Below, piece by piece: positions 18,252-27,107 of a DNA stretch of 43,904 nt. Below the pieces are notes generated by a model. The model searched no databases and had not been told where the DNA came from. It saw only the letters and a program-made list of their open reading frames with translations. Source of the stretch: Pseudomonadota bacterium (GTDB lineage: Bacteria; Pseudomonadota; Alphaproteobacteria; Reyranellales; Reyranellaceae). Made by a program: the position numbers and the translations under genes. Position 1 is the stretch's first letter; each line of letters starts with the position of its first letter. The stretch lies in contig JAFEFG010000034.1 in assembly GCA_018240685.1 (NCBI GenBank), positions 1-43,904 on the forward strand. The letters run 5' to 3'.

Positions 18252-19714
18252 AGAAGGCAGTCATCGTCGCGGCCGCGCTTGTGCTGATCGGCGGCATCTC
18301 GGTGCCGTTTGCCGAACGCTATGCCGCCCACCAGATCAAGGCCGAGATCGAGCGCGACGGCCAGGGGAGTGTCGGCACGGTCGAGGTCGGCCTGTTTGGC
18401 CGCCGTGTGGTCCTGGATAATTTCAAGTCGCACGGAGATGGGGAACTGGAAGCCCGCCGCTGGGAGGCGTCCGGCCTGTCGGTCTCGTTGACCGATCTTC
18501 TCGAGGGGCGCACGCCGTTTTCCGGATTCCGGCCCGGCGATCCGCTGCGTGCAGAGCGGGTGGAGCTGACGGACGTGCGGTACGCGCCCCCTGGAAGCAG
18601 CGAACGTTGGAGTGCCGCGTCCATCGTGGTGAAGGGGCTGGATCTTGCTCGCTACGACGCGGCGACGTCGGGGACGGCGCGGCTTCCGGTGCAGACTGCG
18701 CGTATCGCTGCCGCTTTGACCGTCCGCAGCGTGGTGGCGACGAAGGTTGTCTATGTCGTGCCGGGGAAGGGCGACACCGTCGGCATTCGGCAGATTGAAG
18801 TGGAGGCGATCGATCACGGCAAGATCGGCAAGATCCGGGTGTCCGATCTCGATGCGACGCCGAAGGCCGCGGCAGAAGAGTCGTTCAAGGTCGCGGAAAT
18901 CAGGGCAAGTGCGCTCGATCTCGGGGGCGTGGCACGTCGACTCGCATCGGGGGCGTGGCGTGTGGGGCAGCCGCTTGGTCGGATCGACCTCGGGGAGGCG
19001 CGGGCCTCGGGGTTCGGAGGGCTGCTGATGTCCCAATATGGCGTCTCGCTCGACGCCGTCTCGCTCGAAACGAGCCACGATCCGGCGGGTTCGCGGAAAT
19101 CTCGGTTCCGGATCGATGGGCTGACGTTCAAGGTGGGCCGGGATCGCGAGACGGCCAGGTTCGGCATGCTGCTGCAGGCGATGGGCCTTCGCGAACTTGC
19201 GCTTGGCTTCGACTGTTCAGGCGACGAGAGGCGAGCGAAGGGAGAGCTGGCGATCGAGAATTGCACGCTCGCTGCAGCGGATCTTGCAAATGTCGCGCTG
19301 GGGGCGGGCTTTGTCGATGCGGATGAAGCTTTTTGGCGGGCTGTCGACGAGGGAAGACCGATCGACATCGCGCGGTCATCGATCGCGCTGGGATCGGCGA
19401 AGCTCGCGATCATCGACAAGGGCGTGATCGAGCGCGTGGCAGGAGCCGTGGCGGCGGCGACGCATGAGCCGCCGGCTGCCACGCGGGCGAAGCTGGCCCA
19501 GGACATCCGCTCCTTCCAGCCGCCCGACGTGCTGATTACCGAGGGGCTGACGAAACTGCTCGATACTGTCGCCCGCTTCGTCGAGCAGGGCGGCACGCTC
19601 GTCATCGAGGCGAGGCCCGAACCGCCGTTCGGCCTCGCCAACGCCGGGCGGCTAAGCCGTCCCGGCGTGGACCTGGTGAGTCTGTTCGGCCTGTCGGCGA
19701 GGCTGGCGCGCTAA
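18248..19714 (+). CDS. Membrane-anchored envelope protein of unknown function
   Basis: The 488-residue product starts at a GTG that overlaps the maiA stop. Its first 20 residues (KKAVIVAAALVLIGGISV and on) form a signal anchor, so the rest is probably periplasmic. The body is a run of strands with repeated LxLDxVxxxS-like patterns (FGRRVVLDNFKSHGDGELEA, YGVSLDAVSLETSHDPAGSR), reminiscent of AsmA-like or DUF945-like beta-rich proteins, but I cannot place it. Only one cysteine pair is evident (FDCSG, IENCTL). It may be a passenger at the end of the tyrosine operon. It ends convergently, overlapping the dsbA-like gene by 4 bases. Confidence 0.75.
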   Translation: MKKAVIVAAALVLIGGISVPFAERYAAHQIKAEIERDGQGSVGTVEVGLFGRRVVLDNFKSHGDGELEARRWEASGLSVSLTDLLEGRTPFSGFRPGDPLRAERVELTDVRYAPPGSSERWSAASIVVKGLDLARYDAATSGTARLPVQTARIAAALTVRSVVATKVVYVVPGKGDTVGIRQIEVEAIDHGKIGKIRVSDLDATPKAAAEESFKVAEIRASALDLGGVARRLASGAWRVGQPLGRIDLGEARASGFGGLLMSQYGVSLDAVSLETSHDPAGSRKSRFRIDGLTFKVGRDRETARFGMLLQAMGLRELALGFDCSGDERRAKGELAIENCTLAAADLANVALGAGFVDADEAFWRAVDEGRPIDIARSSIALGSAKLAIIDKGVIERVAGAVAAATHEPPAATRAKLAQDIRSFQPPDVLITEGLTKLLDTVARFVEQGGTLVIEARPEPPFGLANAGRLSRPGVDLVSLFGLSARLAR

Positions 19715-20478
19715 CCTTTGCGCGCCTCGGCGATGAGCTGCTTCAGCGTGTCGGCGTCAATGGCGCCCGGCACGAACTGCTTGCCGATCACGAATGCCGG
19801 GGTGCCGCGCACGCCCAACGCGGCAGCGAGATCCTTGTTGCGTTCGATGATGGTCAGCAGCTTGGGATCTTCCATGTCCTTCTGAAGCCGGTCCACATCG
19901 ATCCCGACGGAAGCGGCGAGCGCCAGGATCTGGTCGCGGTCGAGCTTGCCGCTGAATTCCATCAGCGCGTTGTGGAAGGCCTCGTGCTTGTTCTGGTTGC
20001 GCGAGGCCAGCGCGGCGAGAGCGGCGATGCGGGATGCCTCGCCGAGAATGGGCAGGTCCTTGTAGACCACTTTGACCTTGCCGTCGGCGGCGACGACGGA
20101 CTTCATGACGGGATAGGTGCGCTTGCAGTATGGGCACTGGTAATCGCTGAACTCGACGATCGTGACGTCGCCGTTGGGATTGCCGGAAACGGGGCTGTCG
20201 GGGTCGCTCGTGAGGTCACGGCCACGCTCGTCGATGGCCTTTTGCGCCTGAGTGTCGCGCTCGCTGTCCTGCTTGCGCTCGAGCTCCTTCATCGCGTCGA
20301 TCAGCACTTCCGGGTTGGCGAGCAGATAGTCCCTGACGCGCTTGCCGAACTGGTCGTTGTCGGCGGTGCCGGCTGTCGCTGCCGGGCCGGCGGCCGGGAC
20401 GGGGGCGGTCAGCCGGCCGGCAACCAGCGCGCCGGCGGCAATGAGCACGCCGCAAAGAAGCAGAAGGGGGATACGCAT
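19711..20478 (-). CDS. DsbA-family thiol:disulfide oxidoreductase
   Basis: The 255-residue protein has an N-terminal hydrophobic segment (PLLLLCGVLIAAGALVAG), a helical region with DQFGKRVRDYLLANPEVLID as in Com1-like DsbA proteins, and a thioredoxin domain with the redox motif CPYC at residues 115-118 (VEFSDYQCPYCKRTYPVM). The cis-proline loop lies in GVRGTPAFVIGKQFVPGA near the end. It likely introduces or isomerises disulfides in periplasmic proteins. It lies 31 bases downstream of the M48 protease gene on the same strand, so the two probably share a transcript. Confidence 0.93.
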   Translation of the reverse strand: MRIPLLLLCGVLIAAGALVAGRLTAPVPAAGPAATAGTADNDQFGKRVRDYLLANPEVLIDAMKELERKQDSERDTQAQKAIDERGRDLTSDPDSPVSGNPNGDVTIVEFSDYQCPYCKRTYPVMKSVVAADGKVKVVYKDLPILGEASRIAALAALASRNQNKHEAFHNALMEFSGKLDRDQILALAASVGIDVDRLQKDMEDPKLLTIIERNKDLAAALGVRGTPAFVIGKQFVPGAIDADTLKQLIAEARKG

Positions 20479-20509
20479 TGAAAGCTCCTGGTGGAGAGTT
20501 GGGGCGCGC

Positions 20510-21877
20510 TCAGTTCCTGCGCGGCCGGGAATCGATATAGGCCTTGATGTCCTGCGCGCGCTGCCAGGCTGGTGTGCCGGGCGGCAGCTCGCGAACTGCC
20601 CCGGCGGCCATCGCCTGGGCCTCCGGCCTGTCGCCTCGGATCACCGCCATCTCGGCGCGGGCCAGAGAAGTCATGCCGCGATTGTTCATCCGCGAATAGC
20701 CGGTCGCCATGAGGCGCCACAGCTCGAAATTGTCAGGCTCGGCCTGGCGGGCGATCTCGAGGTTGCGCACGGCTTCCTGGTCGTTCGCCGGATTGTTGGT
20801 CTCGAGGAGCGCTCGCGCGAAATCGATCTTGATGATGGCGGCCCCCGGCAGGAGCTGAACGGCGCGCCGATAGGAGGGCAGCGCCTGGGCGACATGGCCG
20901 TTCTCGAACAGCATCTGGCCGCGCAACTCGTGGAAGTACGGGTCGTTAGGATAGTCCTTGATCAGGCCGTCAATCGTCAGGAGGGCCGATCCCAGCGCAC
21001 CGGTGCGGTAGAGCGCGATGGCCCGGCCGTAGCGCGCCGGAACGGAGCGGTCGCCTTCGCTGTAGCGTTGCAGCGCGATGGACGGCGCAGTGAAGCCGAG
21101 AAGCTTCGCCACCATTCGTCGGTGCAGCTCGATGAAGCGCGGCGAGTCGGGCGTGTTCGCGTAAGGCGACCGGCTGGCCGCGTTGTGGAAGGACTCGATG
21201 CGATCCGGTGTCAGCGGATGGTCCGTGAGGTAGGGGTCGCGGCGCCCGATCAGCATGCGTTCCTGCTGCTCGAGGATATGCAGGAACTGCTCGGTGCCTT
21301 TGGGCGACTGGTGCGTGCGCTCGAGATAGGTGATCGCCGCCTGGTCCGCGGACGCCTCCTGGGCCTGCGAATATTGCAGGTAGGAATAGAGCGAGCCGGG
21401 AATCTGCGTGCTGCCGGTTCCGGTCTGGCTGCGGCCCATGCCGCCGCCGGCGAGCGAGCCTCCGGCTATGGCGGCACCGCCCAGCAGCATCTCGAGGATC
21501 TGCAAGGTGCTGAGCCGGCGCAGTTCCTCCTGCTGGCGGGCCAGGTGGCCGCCGGCGATATGGCCGGTCTCGTGCGCCAGCACGCCGATGAGCTGGTTGG
21601 GTGTCTCCGTCCGCATCAGCAGCCCGGTGTTGATGAAGATGCGCTGTCCACCGGCCACGAAGGCGTTGAGCGAATTGTCCTGGACGATCATGATCTGGAC
21701 CGCCTCGGGATCGAGGCCGGCGACACGCCAGATCGGTGTCAGGAACGTACGGATCGTGTTCTCGATCTCGGCGTCGCGGACGAGATTGAGACGTTGACCT
21801 TGCTGCGCGCTCGCGGCACGAAACGGCGCCAGCGCGAACAGCGTGAGAGAGAAGAGGGTGAAGATGCGTCTAAGCAC
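20510..21877 (-). CDS. Exported M48-family metalloprotease with TPR region (BepA-like)
   Basis: The protein belongs to the M48 group typified by E. coli BepA, which degrades misassembled outer-membrane proteins in the periplasm. From the GTG at 21877 it is 455 residues, starting with a signal peptide (RRIFTLFSLTLFALAPF, cleavage after ASA). The zinc motif HETGH is at about residues 102-106 and the third ligand lies in QEASADQAAITYLE. The C-terminal half (from about 275) consists of TPR-like helices, for example AIALYRTGALGSALLTIDGL. A TTG at 21910 is an alternative start. It is divergent from the GGT-like gene, only 37 bases away. Confidence 0.9.
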   Translation of the reverse strand: MLRRIFTLFSLTLFALAPFRAASAQQGQRLNLVRDAEIENTIRTFLTPIWRVAGLDPEAVQIMIVQDNSLNAFVAGGQRIFINTGLLMRTETPNQLIGVLAHETGHIAGGHLARQQEELRRLSTLQILEMLLGGAAIAGGSLAGGGMGRSQTGTGSTQIPGSLYSYLQYSQAQEASADQAAITYLERTHQSPKGTEQFLHILEQQERMLIGRRDPYLTDHPLTPDRIESFHNAASRSPYANTPDSPRFIELHRRMVAKLLGFTAPSIALQRYSEGDRSVPARYGRAIALYRTGALGSALLTIDGLIKDYPNDPYFHELRGQMLFENGHVAQALPSYRRAVQLLPGAAIIKIDFARALLETNNPANDQEAVRNLEIARQAEPDNFELWRLMATGYSRMNNRGMTSLARAEMAVIRGDRPEAQAMAAGAVRELPPGTPAWQRAQDIKAYIDSRPRRN

Positions 21878-21914
21878 GGTCGGCACGATTTGCACGCAGG
21901 CTAGGAACAAGGGG

Positions 21915-23237
21915 ATGGATCGTCAATTGCGCAGCCTGGCGCTGATCGGGGTGCTTTTGGTGTCGGCTTGTGGCGGAAATGAGACAAAGCAGGACTACAG
22001 CACAGCCGGGGTCGCGGCGAAAAAGGCCGGATACGCCGACATCTTCGGCGGTTCGATGAAGTTTGCGGCCGTGGCGGCGAGCGAGAGCCAGGCCGCGGAG
22101 GTCGGCCGTTCCATCCTCCAGGGCGGCGGCAATGCGACCGACGCCGCCGTCGCCATGTACTTCGCCATGGCCGCCACCTTGCCGTCCGCCGCGGGCTTGG
22201 GCGCCTCGGGTTCCTGCATCGTGCACGATGCGAAGACGCGGGCCAGCGAAGCGTTCGTCTTCGGTCCGGTTGCTGCACCGGGGCCCGTCAGGGGGACGGC
22301 ATTCACCGTGCCCACGGGCGTGCGGGCCATCACCCTGATGCACATCCGGCATGGCCAGGCGCGCTGGGAAATGGACGTCGCGCCGGGCGAAAAGATCGCG
22401 CGCTTCGGCGCGCCCGTCTCCCGCGCGCTCGGCCGCGACCTGCGCGCGGGTGCAAGCCTGCTCACCGATCCCGAAGCCCGCCGGATCCTGACCAAGAACG
22501 GTACGCCTCTCGCCGCAGGCGAGAATCTCGTGCAGCCGGAGCTTGCCGGCACGCTGGGCCTGATCAGGCAGAGGGGCGGCGGCGAATTCTTCAGCGGCGG
22601 ATTCGCCCGGGTGCTGTCGGAACAGATCACCCAGGCCGGCGGAAACATGCCGGCCGAGACCCTGCGCACCACCGTGCCCCAGTCCGGGCCGCCTCTGTCC
22701 GAGAACGACGGCGGCTGGCGTGTCTACGTCGCCCCGTCTCCGATGGCCGGCACCAGCGCCCTGGCGGGCTGGAACGGCAAGGGCGGTGGGAGCACCGCCA
22801 TGCCCTCCGATTCCGGCGGCTTCTCGGGCTTCGCGGCCATGGACGAGAAGGGTAATGCCACGGCCTGCAGCCTGTCGATGGGCCAGCTCTTCGGCGCGCG
22901 CGTAATGGTGCCCGGAACGGGTCTGATTCTGGGCGCCGCCACGCCGGATGCGGCGGCGACCAGCCCGATGGTCATCGGCAATCCCAACAACGGCGAAGTC
23001 CGGTTCGCGGGCGCCGGCGGCGGCTCCGCATCGGCGACGTTCGAGACCGGCGCGATCGCGAGGGTCGCCATCCGGGATCGCGCCTCGCTCCGGGCGGCGC
23101 TCACCGCGCATGACGGCCACGGAGGCTTCGTCAACGCCATCGCCTGCCCGTACGGCATCCGCAGCGGCGGCGCCACCTGCGAGGCGGGCATCGACCCCTC
23201 GAGCCTGGGGCTGGCCCTGTTGGCGACGGAACGCTGA
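21915..23237 (+). CDS. Gamma-glutamyltransferase-like lipoprotein, probably non-catalytic
   Basis: The 440-residue product starts at an ATG after AAGGGG. It has a lipoprotein signal (LIGVLLVSACGG, lipid on the cysteine), so it is membrane-tethered. GGT-family resemblance is clear in AAEVGRSILQGGGNATDAAV, LPSAAGLGASGSCIVHD and LFGARVMVPGTGLILGAA. Classical GGT is about 550-580 residues and self-cleaves at a threonine in a TTH motif just before the ...VVD..GN segment. Here that region reads SDSGGFSGFAAMDEKGN, with no TTH. Much of the middle of the enzyme is also reduced. I infer loss of autoprocessing and transferase activity. Confidence 0.8.
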   Translation: MDRQLRSLALIGVLLVSACGGNETKQDYSTAGVAAKKAGYADIFGGSMKFAAVAASESQAAEVGRSILQGGGNATDAAVAMYFAMAATLPSAAGLGASGSCIVHDAKTRASEAFVFGPVAAPGPVRGTAFTVPTGVRAITLMHIRHGQARWEMDVAPGEKIARFGAPVSRALGRDLRAGASLLTDPEARRILTKNGTPLAAGENLVQPELAGTLGLIRQRGGGEFFSGGFARVLSEQITQAGGNMPAETLRTTVPQSGPPLSENDGGWRVYVAPSPMAGTSALAGWNGKGGGSTAMPSDSGGFSGFAAMDEKGNATACSLSMGQLFGARVMVPGTGLILGAATPDAAATSPMVIGNPNNGEVRFAGAGGGSASATFETGAIARVAIRDRASLRAALTAHDGHGGFVNAIACPYGIRSGGATCEAGIDPSSLGLALLATER

Positions 23238-23245
23238 GGACGATC

Positions 23246-24397
23246 ATGTCGCGCCGCATCTCGCGCCGCTCGGCGGCCGTCGAGCCATTCATCGTCATGG
23301 ACGTCATGGCGGCCGCCGCCGCGAAGGAGGCGGCAGGCGGCTCGGTGATCCATCTCGAGGTCGGCCAGCCGAGCACGCCGGCGCCCAAGGGCGTCCTGGC
23401 CGCCGCGCATGCCGCGCTCGATTCGGACCGCATCGGCTATGCCGCGGCGCTCGGCATGCCGGCGCTGCGCGAGCGGATTGCCCGGCATTATCGCGAAAGC
23501 TACGGATGCGACGTCTCGCCGGAGCGGGTGATCGTCACGACCGGCTCGTCCGGCGGGTTCCCGCTGGCCTTCCTGGCGAGCTTCGATGCCGGCGACCGCG
23601 TGGCGCTGGCGGCGCCCGGCTATCCCGCCTATCGCAACATCCTTGCGGCTCTCAATCTGGAGCCGGTCGACCTTCCGACCACGGCCGCCGACCGCTTCCA
23701 GCCGACAGTCCATGCCCTGGAGAAGGCCGGTCCGATCGCCGGGCTGATCGTCGCGAGCCCCTCGAACCCCACCGGGACGATGGTGACGCGAGCCGAACTG
23801 GCGCAACTGGCTGGGTGGTGCGACCGGCACGATGTCCGGCTCATCTCCGACGAGATCTATCACGGTGTCGTGTACGAGGGGCACGCCACGTCGGCGGCCG
23901 AGGTCTCCGAGCACGCCATCGTGGTGAACAGCTTCTCGAAATACTTCTCCATGACGGGATGGCGGATCGGCTGGCTGGTCGTTCCGCCCGACCTCGTCCG
24001 GCCGATCGAGCGGCTGGCGCAGAATTTCTTCATTTCTGTCCCGACGCTCAGCCAGTACGCCGCCCTCGCGGCCTTCGACTGCCGCGAGGAGCTGGAAGGC
24101 CACGTGAAGCGCTACCGGGCCAATCGCGACCTGCTCATGGCGGGCCTGCCGCGGGCGGGCCTCGACCGGCTGACGCCGGCACAGGGAGCCTTCTATCTCT
24201 ATGCCGACGTTTCCCACCTCACCAACGACAGCCGCGACTTCTGCCGGCGGATGCTTCAGGAGGCGGGGGTTGCCACCACGCCGGGGATTGACTTCGATCG
24301 GGCGCGAGGGGCCGGGACGCTGCGCATTTCCTTCGCCGGCTCGATGGCGGAGATGGAGGAGGCGGTGCGGCGTCTGGAGGCGTGGAGGCGGAAATGA
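23246..24397 (+). CDS. Class I/II PLP-dependent aminotransferase
   Basis: The 383-residue protein is an aspartate-aminotransferase-fold enzyme. Key segments are HLEVGQPSTPAPKGVLAA, IGYAAALGMPALRERIARHY, VIVTTGSSGGFPLAFLA, the PLP contacts SPSNPTGTMV and LISDEIYHGVVYEG, and the Schiff-base lysine K232 in NSFSKYFSMTGWRIGWLV. The C-terminal arginine region reads AGTLRISFAGS. The substrate cannot be told; the family includes alanine-, valine- and aromatic-preferring enzymes. It follows the GGT-like gene by 8 bases and overlaps the next start as ATGA. Confidence 0.92.
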   Translation: MSRRISRRSAAVEPFIVMDVMAAAAAKEAAGGSVIHLEVGQPSTPAPKGVLAAAHAALDSDRIGYAAALGMPALRERIARHYRESYGCDVSPERVIVTTGSSGGFPLAFLASFDAGDRVALAAPGYPAYRNILAALNLEPVDLPTTAADRFQPTVHALEKAGPIAGLIVASPSNPTGTMVTRAELAQLAGWCDRHDVRLISDEIYHGVVYEGHATSAAEVSEHAIVVNSFSKYFSMTGWRIGWLVVPPDLVRPIERLAQNFFISVPTLSQYAALAAFDCREELEGHVKRYRANRDLLMAGLPRAGLDRLTPAQGAFYLYADVSHLTNDSRDFCRRMLQEAGVATTPGIDFDRARGAGTLRISFAGSMAEMEEAVRRLEAWRRK

Positions 24398-25398
24398 CGA
24401 GGATCCTGCTGGCCGCGCTGGCCGCCGCCGGGCTCGCGGCTCCGGCCTGGGCGCAGTCAGGCGCCAGCTTCGACTGCGCCAAGGCCTCCAACACGATCGA
24501 GCGGACGATCTGCGCCCGGCCGGAACTCGCCCAGGCGGATCGGACCCTGGCTGCCGTCTACGCCGCGCTCGCCGGCAAGCTCTCGGGAGCGGCCAAGGAT
24601 CACCTCGTCAAGGATCAGGTCGCCTGGATCGCCGCCCGCAACAAGGCCTGCACCGGCGACACCGAGGAGATCGCGCGTTGCCTCAAGGACCGTTATGTCT
24701 CGCGCACCCAAAGCCTGCGCGTCCTTGAGCGCGGGACCTATCCGTTCGTCAGCCAGCAGACCCTGCTGAAGCAGGGGAAGGTCGGCAAGGTCACCTACAG
24801 CATCGACGTCGCCTGGCCGCAGTTCGACGGTCCGACGGCGGACTTCTCGAAGCTGAACAGCGGCTTCGCCCGGCTCGCCCGCAAGGCGGCCGACGAGTCG
24901 ATCCCCGATCGGCAGGCCGGTGCCGATGCGCCGTTCGACCAGACCTGGGAGTACGGCCAGAGCTTCACGCTGCAGCGCCCGTCGGCGGACGCCGTCGCCG
25001 TGGCGATCACCTATTACGGCTATGCCGGCGGCGCCCACGGCTTCGGTGGAACGACGGCCTATCTCGTCGATCTCAGGACGGGACAGGCGGTGCCGCCCGC
25101 CGGCGTCTTCGCCAAGGGCGATGCCTGGCTCAAGGCGCTGGTGCCGCTGGTCCGTGCCGATCTCAAGAAGCAGTTCGATGAGGGCAAGCCCGGCTTCGAC
25201 GATGCGCTCGAGACGAACAATCTCGTCAAGCTCCTGCGCGAGCCGGAGCACTACTACTATCGCCAGGACAAGCTCGAGCTGATCTTCGACGCCTATGTCG
25301 TCGGGCCTTACGTGTCCGGCCCGTTCACGGTCGAGATTCCCTACTCGAAGCTGAAGCCGCTGTTCGCGGCGGACGGCCCCCTCGGCAGCCTGCGCTAG
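24394..25398 (+). CDS. Exported LprI-domain plus DUF3298 protein
   Basis: The 334-residue product starts at an ATG overlapping the aminotransferase stop. It has a signal peptide (MTRILLAALAAAGLAAPAWA). An LprI/DUF1311-like domain follows at about residues 25-105 with the usual cysteines (FDCAKASNTIERTIC, RNKACTGDTEEIARCL); this domain is associated with lysozyme inhibition in some bacteria. The C-terminal part from about 210 resembles DUF3298 (ITYYGYAGGAHGFGGTTAYL, PGFDDALETNNLVKLL), a fold seen in RsiV, itself a lysozyme-binding anti-sigma factor. A role in sensing or resisting cell-wall hydrolases is inference. Confidence 0.85.
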   Translation: MTRILLAALAAAGLAAPAWAQSGASFDCAKASNTIERTICARPELAQADRTLAAVYAALAGKLSGAAKDHLVKDQVAWIAARNKACTGDTEEIARCLKDRYVSRTQSLRVLERGTYPFVSQQTLLKQGKVGKVTYSIDVAWPQFDGPTADFSKLNSGFARLARKAADESIPDRQAGADAPFDQTWEYGQSFTLQRPSADAVAVAITYYGYAGGAHGFGGTTAYLVDLRTGQAVPPAGVFAKGDAWLKALVPLVRADLKKQFDEGKPGFDDALETNNLVKLLREPEHYYYRQDKLELIFDAYVVGPYVSGPFTVEIPYSKLKPLFAADGPLGSLR

Positions 25399-25826
25399 TG
25401 CAGCTTGCGCCGGTCGCGGACCGGGGCGCTCATCGTCTGGATGCGTTCGACTGCCGGCACGGGACCTGAATGGTGGCCCAGGATGTGCCAGCGCTCGCCC
25501 AGCCGCACGAAGCTGTTCGTTGCCATCAGCTGGGCTTCGGCCAGGATTTCGCGGCAGACCACCAGGGCGAGCCCGCTGCGGCCTGTCACCCATTCGTCGG
25601 TGCAGCGCACGCGCGGCGCCTGCGGATGGCGCAGGATCGCGCGCCAGCTTTGCATGATCTCGGCCCGCTCGAGCAGCGGCGCCTGGCCGGGGTGAAGGCA
25701 AATCGTCGCGCCGCTGGGGGCCCAGAGCAGATCCATCGCCTCGTAGTTGCGATCGTTGAAGGCACGATAGAAGGCGCGGTTCACGGTGAGCACGGCCTCC
25801 CGTTCCTCGTCATCGAATTCCGCCAT
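25395..25826 (-). CDS. NTF2/SnoaL-like protein
   Basis: The product of about 143 residues has the cone-shaped NTF2-like fold typical of SnoaL/DUF4440 proteins: EAVLTVNRAFYRAFNDRNYE, AMDLLWAPSGATICLHPGQ, RCTDEWVTGRSGLALVVCRE and ATNSFVRLGERWHILGHHSG. Such proteins are often small isomerases, dehydratases or ligand-binding subunits. The ATG at 25826 (MAEFDDEEREAV) suits the fold; one at 25859 has a nearer GAGGG and would add 11 Pro/Arg-rich residues. It ends with a 4-base convergent overlap with the LprI gene. Confidence 0.85.
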   Translation of the reverse strand: MAEFDDEEREAVLTVNRAFYRAFNDRNYEAMDLLWAPSGATICLHPGQAPLLERAEIMQSWRAILRHPQAPRVRCTDEWVTGRSGLALVVCREILAEAQLMATNSFVRLGERWHILGHHSGPVPAVERIQTMSAPVRDRRKLH

Positions 25827-25936
25827 GAGCGGCGGTAAGCGGGGTGGGCGGCGCGGCATTCGACCCTCGAAACTCCCAGGTTGCGCGTCCAAGAATTAGC
25901 CGACACAGAGGATGCGTCCAACAGTCGAGAATGACG

Positions 25937-27094
25937 ATGTCCATTCCCAAGCTTGAATTTCCACCGTTCCATTTGCCACCCGAAGCCGAGGCGCTGCGGG
26001 AAGAGGTGCGGGCCTTTCTCAAGGAGACCCTGCCGCGCATCGAGACCGAGGACCGGTTCGCAAGCTGGAACACGCCGTCACCGGAGTTCAGCCGCGAGCT
26101 GGGCAGGAAGGGCTGGATCGGCATCACCTGGCCCAAGAAGTATGGCGGCTCGGAGCGGAGCTTCCTGGAGCGATACGTCGTCACTGAGGAATTGCTGGGC
26201 AACAGTGCGCCGGCGGGCTCCCACTGGGTCGCCGATCGCCAGTCTGGCCCGCTCCTGCTGCGTTTCGGCAGCGAGGAGCAGCGCCAGGCGATCCTGCCGC
26301 GCATCACCCGGGGCGAGTGCTTCTTCAGCATTGGCATGAGCGAGCCCGATTCGGGCTCGGATCTCGCCTCCGTCCGTACGCGCGCCGAGGCAGTGCCGGG
26401 CGGCTTCCGCGTCAACGGCACCAAGGTCTGGACCTCCGGCGCGCATCGCAACCATTACTGCATCGCGCTGGTGCGCACGTCCGGCCAGCACGGCGACCGC
26501 CACAAGGGGCTGAGCCAGATCCTGGTCGACCTCAAGACGCCCGGCGTCACGATCCGGCCGATCATCAACCTGGCCGGCCGTCACGACTGGAACGAGGTCA
26601 CCTTCAGCGACGCGTTCATCCCCGAGAGCTGCCTGATCGGCAACGAAGGCGACGGCTGGCTGCAGGTCACCAGCGAGCTGGCCTTCGAGCGCTCCGGTCC
26701 CGAGCGCTTCATGCAGAATTTCTACGTGCTGCGCGAGCTCGTGCGCGTCCTCGGGCGCCAGCCGGCCAAGCGCGCCGCTTCGGTGCTTGGGCGCCTGGTC
26801 GCCCGGCTCTGGACGCTGCGTCAGATGTCGGTCGCGGTGGCCGGCATGATGCAGGGCGGCAAGTCGCCGGCCATCGAGGCGTCGCTGGTGAAGGATCTCG
26901 GCACGATCTACCAGCAGGACCTGCCGGAAGTGGCGCGGGCGCTGGCCGAGTCCGACGCCACGACCGAGGAGGACATGGCCGATTTCCTCGATATCGCCCA
27001 GTACGCCACGATGATGGCGCCGAGCTACACCATCCAGGGCGGAACGACCCAGGTGCTGCGCGGCATCGTCGCGCGCGGCCTTGGACTGCGCTGA
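25937..27094 (+). CDS. Acyl-CoA dehydrogenase, first of a pair
   Basis: The 385-residue FAD enzyme has the acyl-CoA dehydrogenase order: N-terminal helical domain (PEAEALREEVRAFLKETLPR), GRKGWIGITWPKKYGG, the central beta domain with FFSIGMSEPDSGSDLASVRT and NGTKVWTSGAHRNHYCIALV, and a C-terminal helical domain ending SYTIQGGTTQVLRGIVARGL, which contacts FAD. It is probably one half of a heteromeric enzyme with the shorter dehydrogenase 13 bases downstream. Such adjacent pairs are known in sterol and aromatic side-chain degradation. The substrate is not evident. The ATG at 25937 is preferred over 25931 on ribosome-site spacing. Confidence 0.93.
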   Translation: MSIPKLEFPPFHLPPEAEALREEVRAFLKETLPRIETEDRFASWNTPSPEFSRELGRKGWIGITWPKKYGGSERSFLERYVVTEELLGNSAPAGSHWVADRQSGPLLLRFGSEEQRQAILPRITRGECFFSIGMSEPDSGSDLASVRTRAEAVPGGFRVNGTKVWTSGAHRNHYCIALVRTSGQHGDRHKGLSQILVDLKTPGVTIRPIINLAGRHDWNEVTFSDAFIPESCLIGNEGDGWLQVTSELAFERSGPERFMQNFYVLRELVRVLGRQPAKRAASVLGRLVARLWTLRQMSVAVAGMMQGGKSPAIEASLVKDLGTIYQQDLPEVARALAESDATTEEDMADFLDIAQYATMMAPSYTIQGGTTQVLRGIVARGLGLR

Positions 27095-27107
27095 GGGGAG
27101 AAGGACT

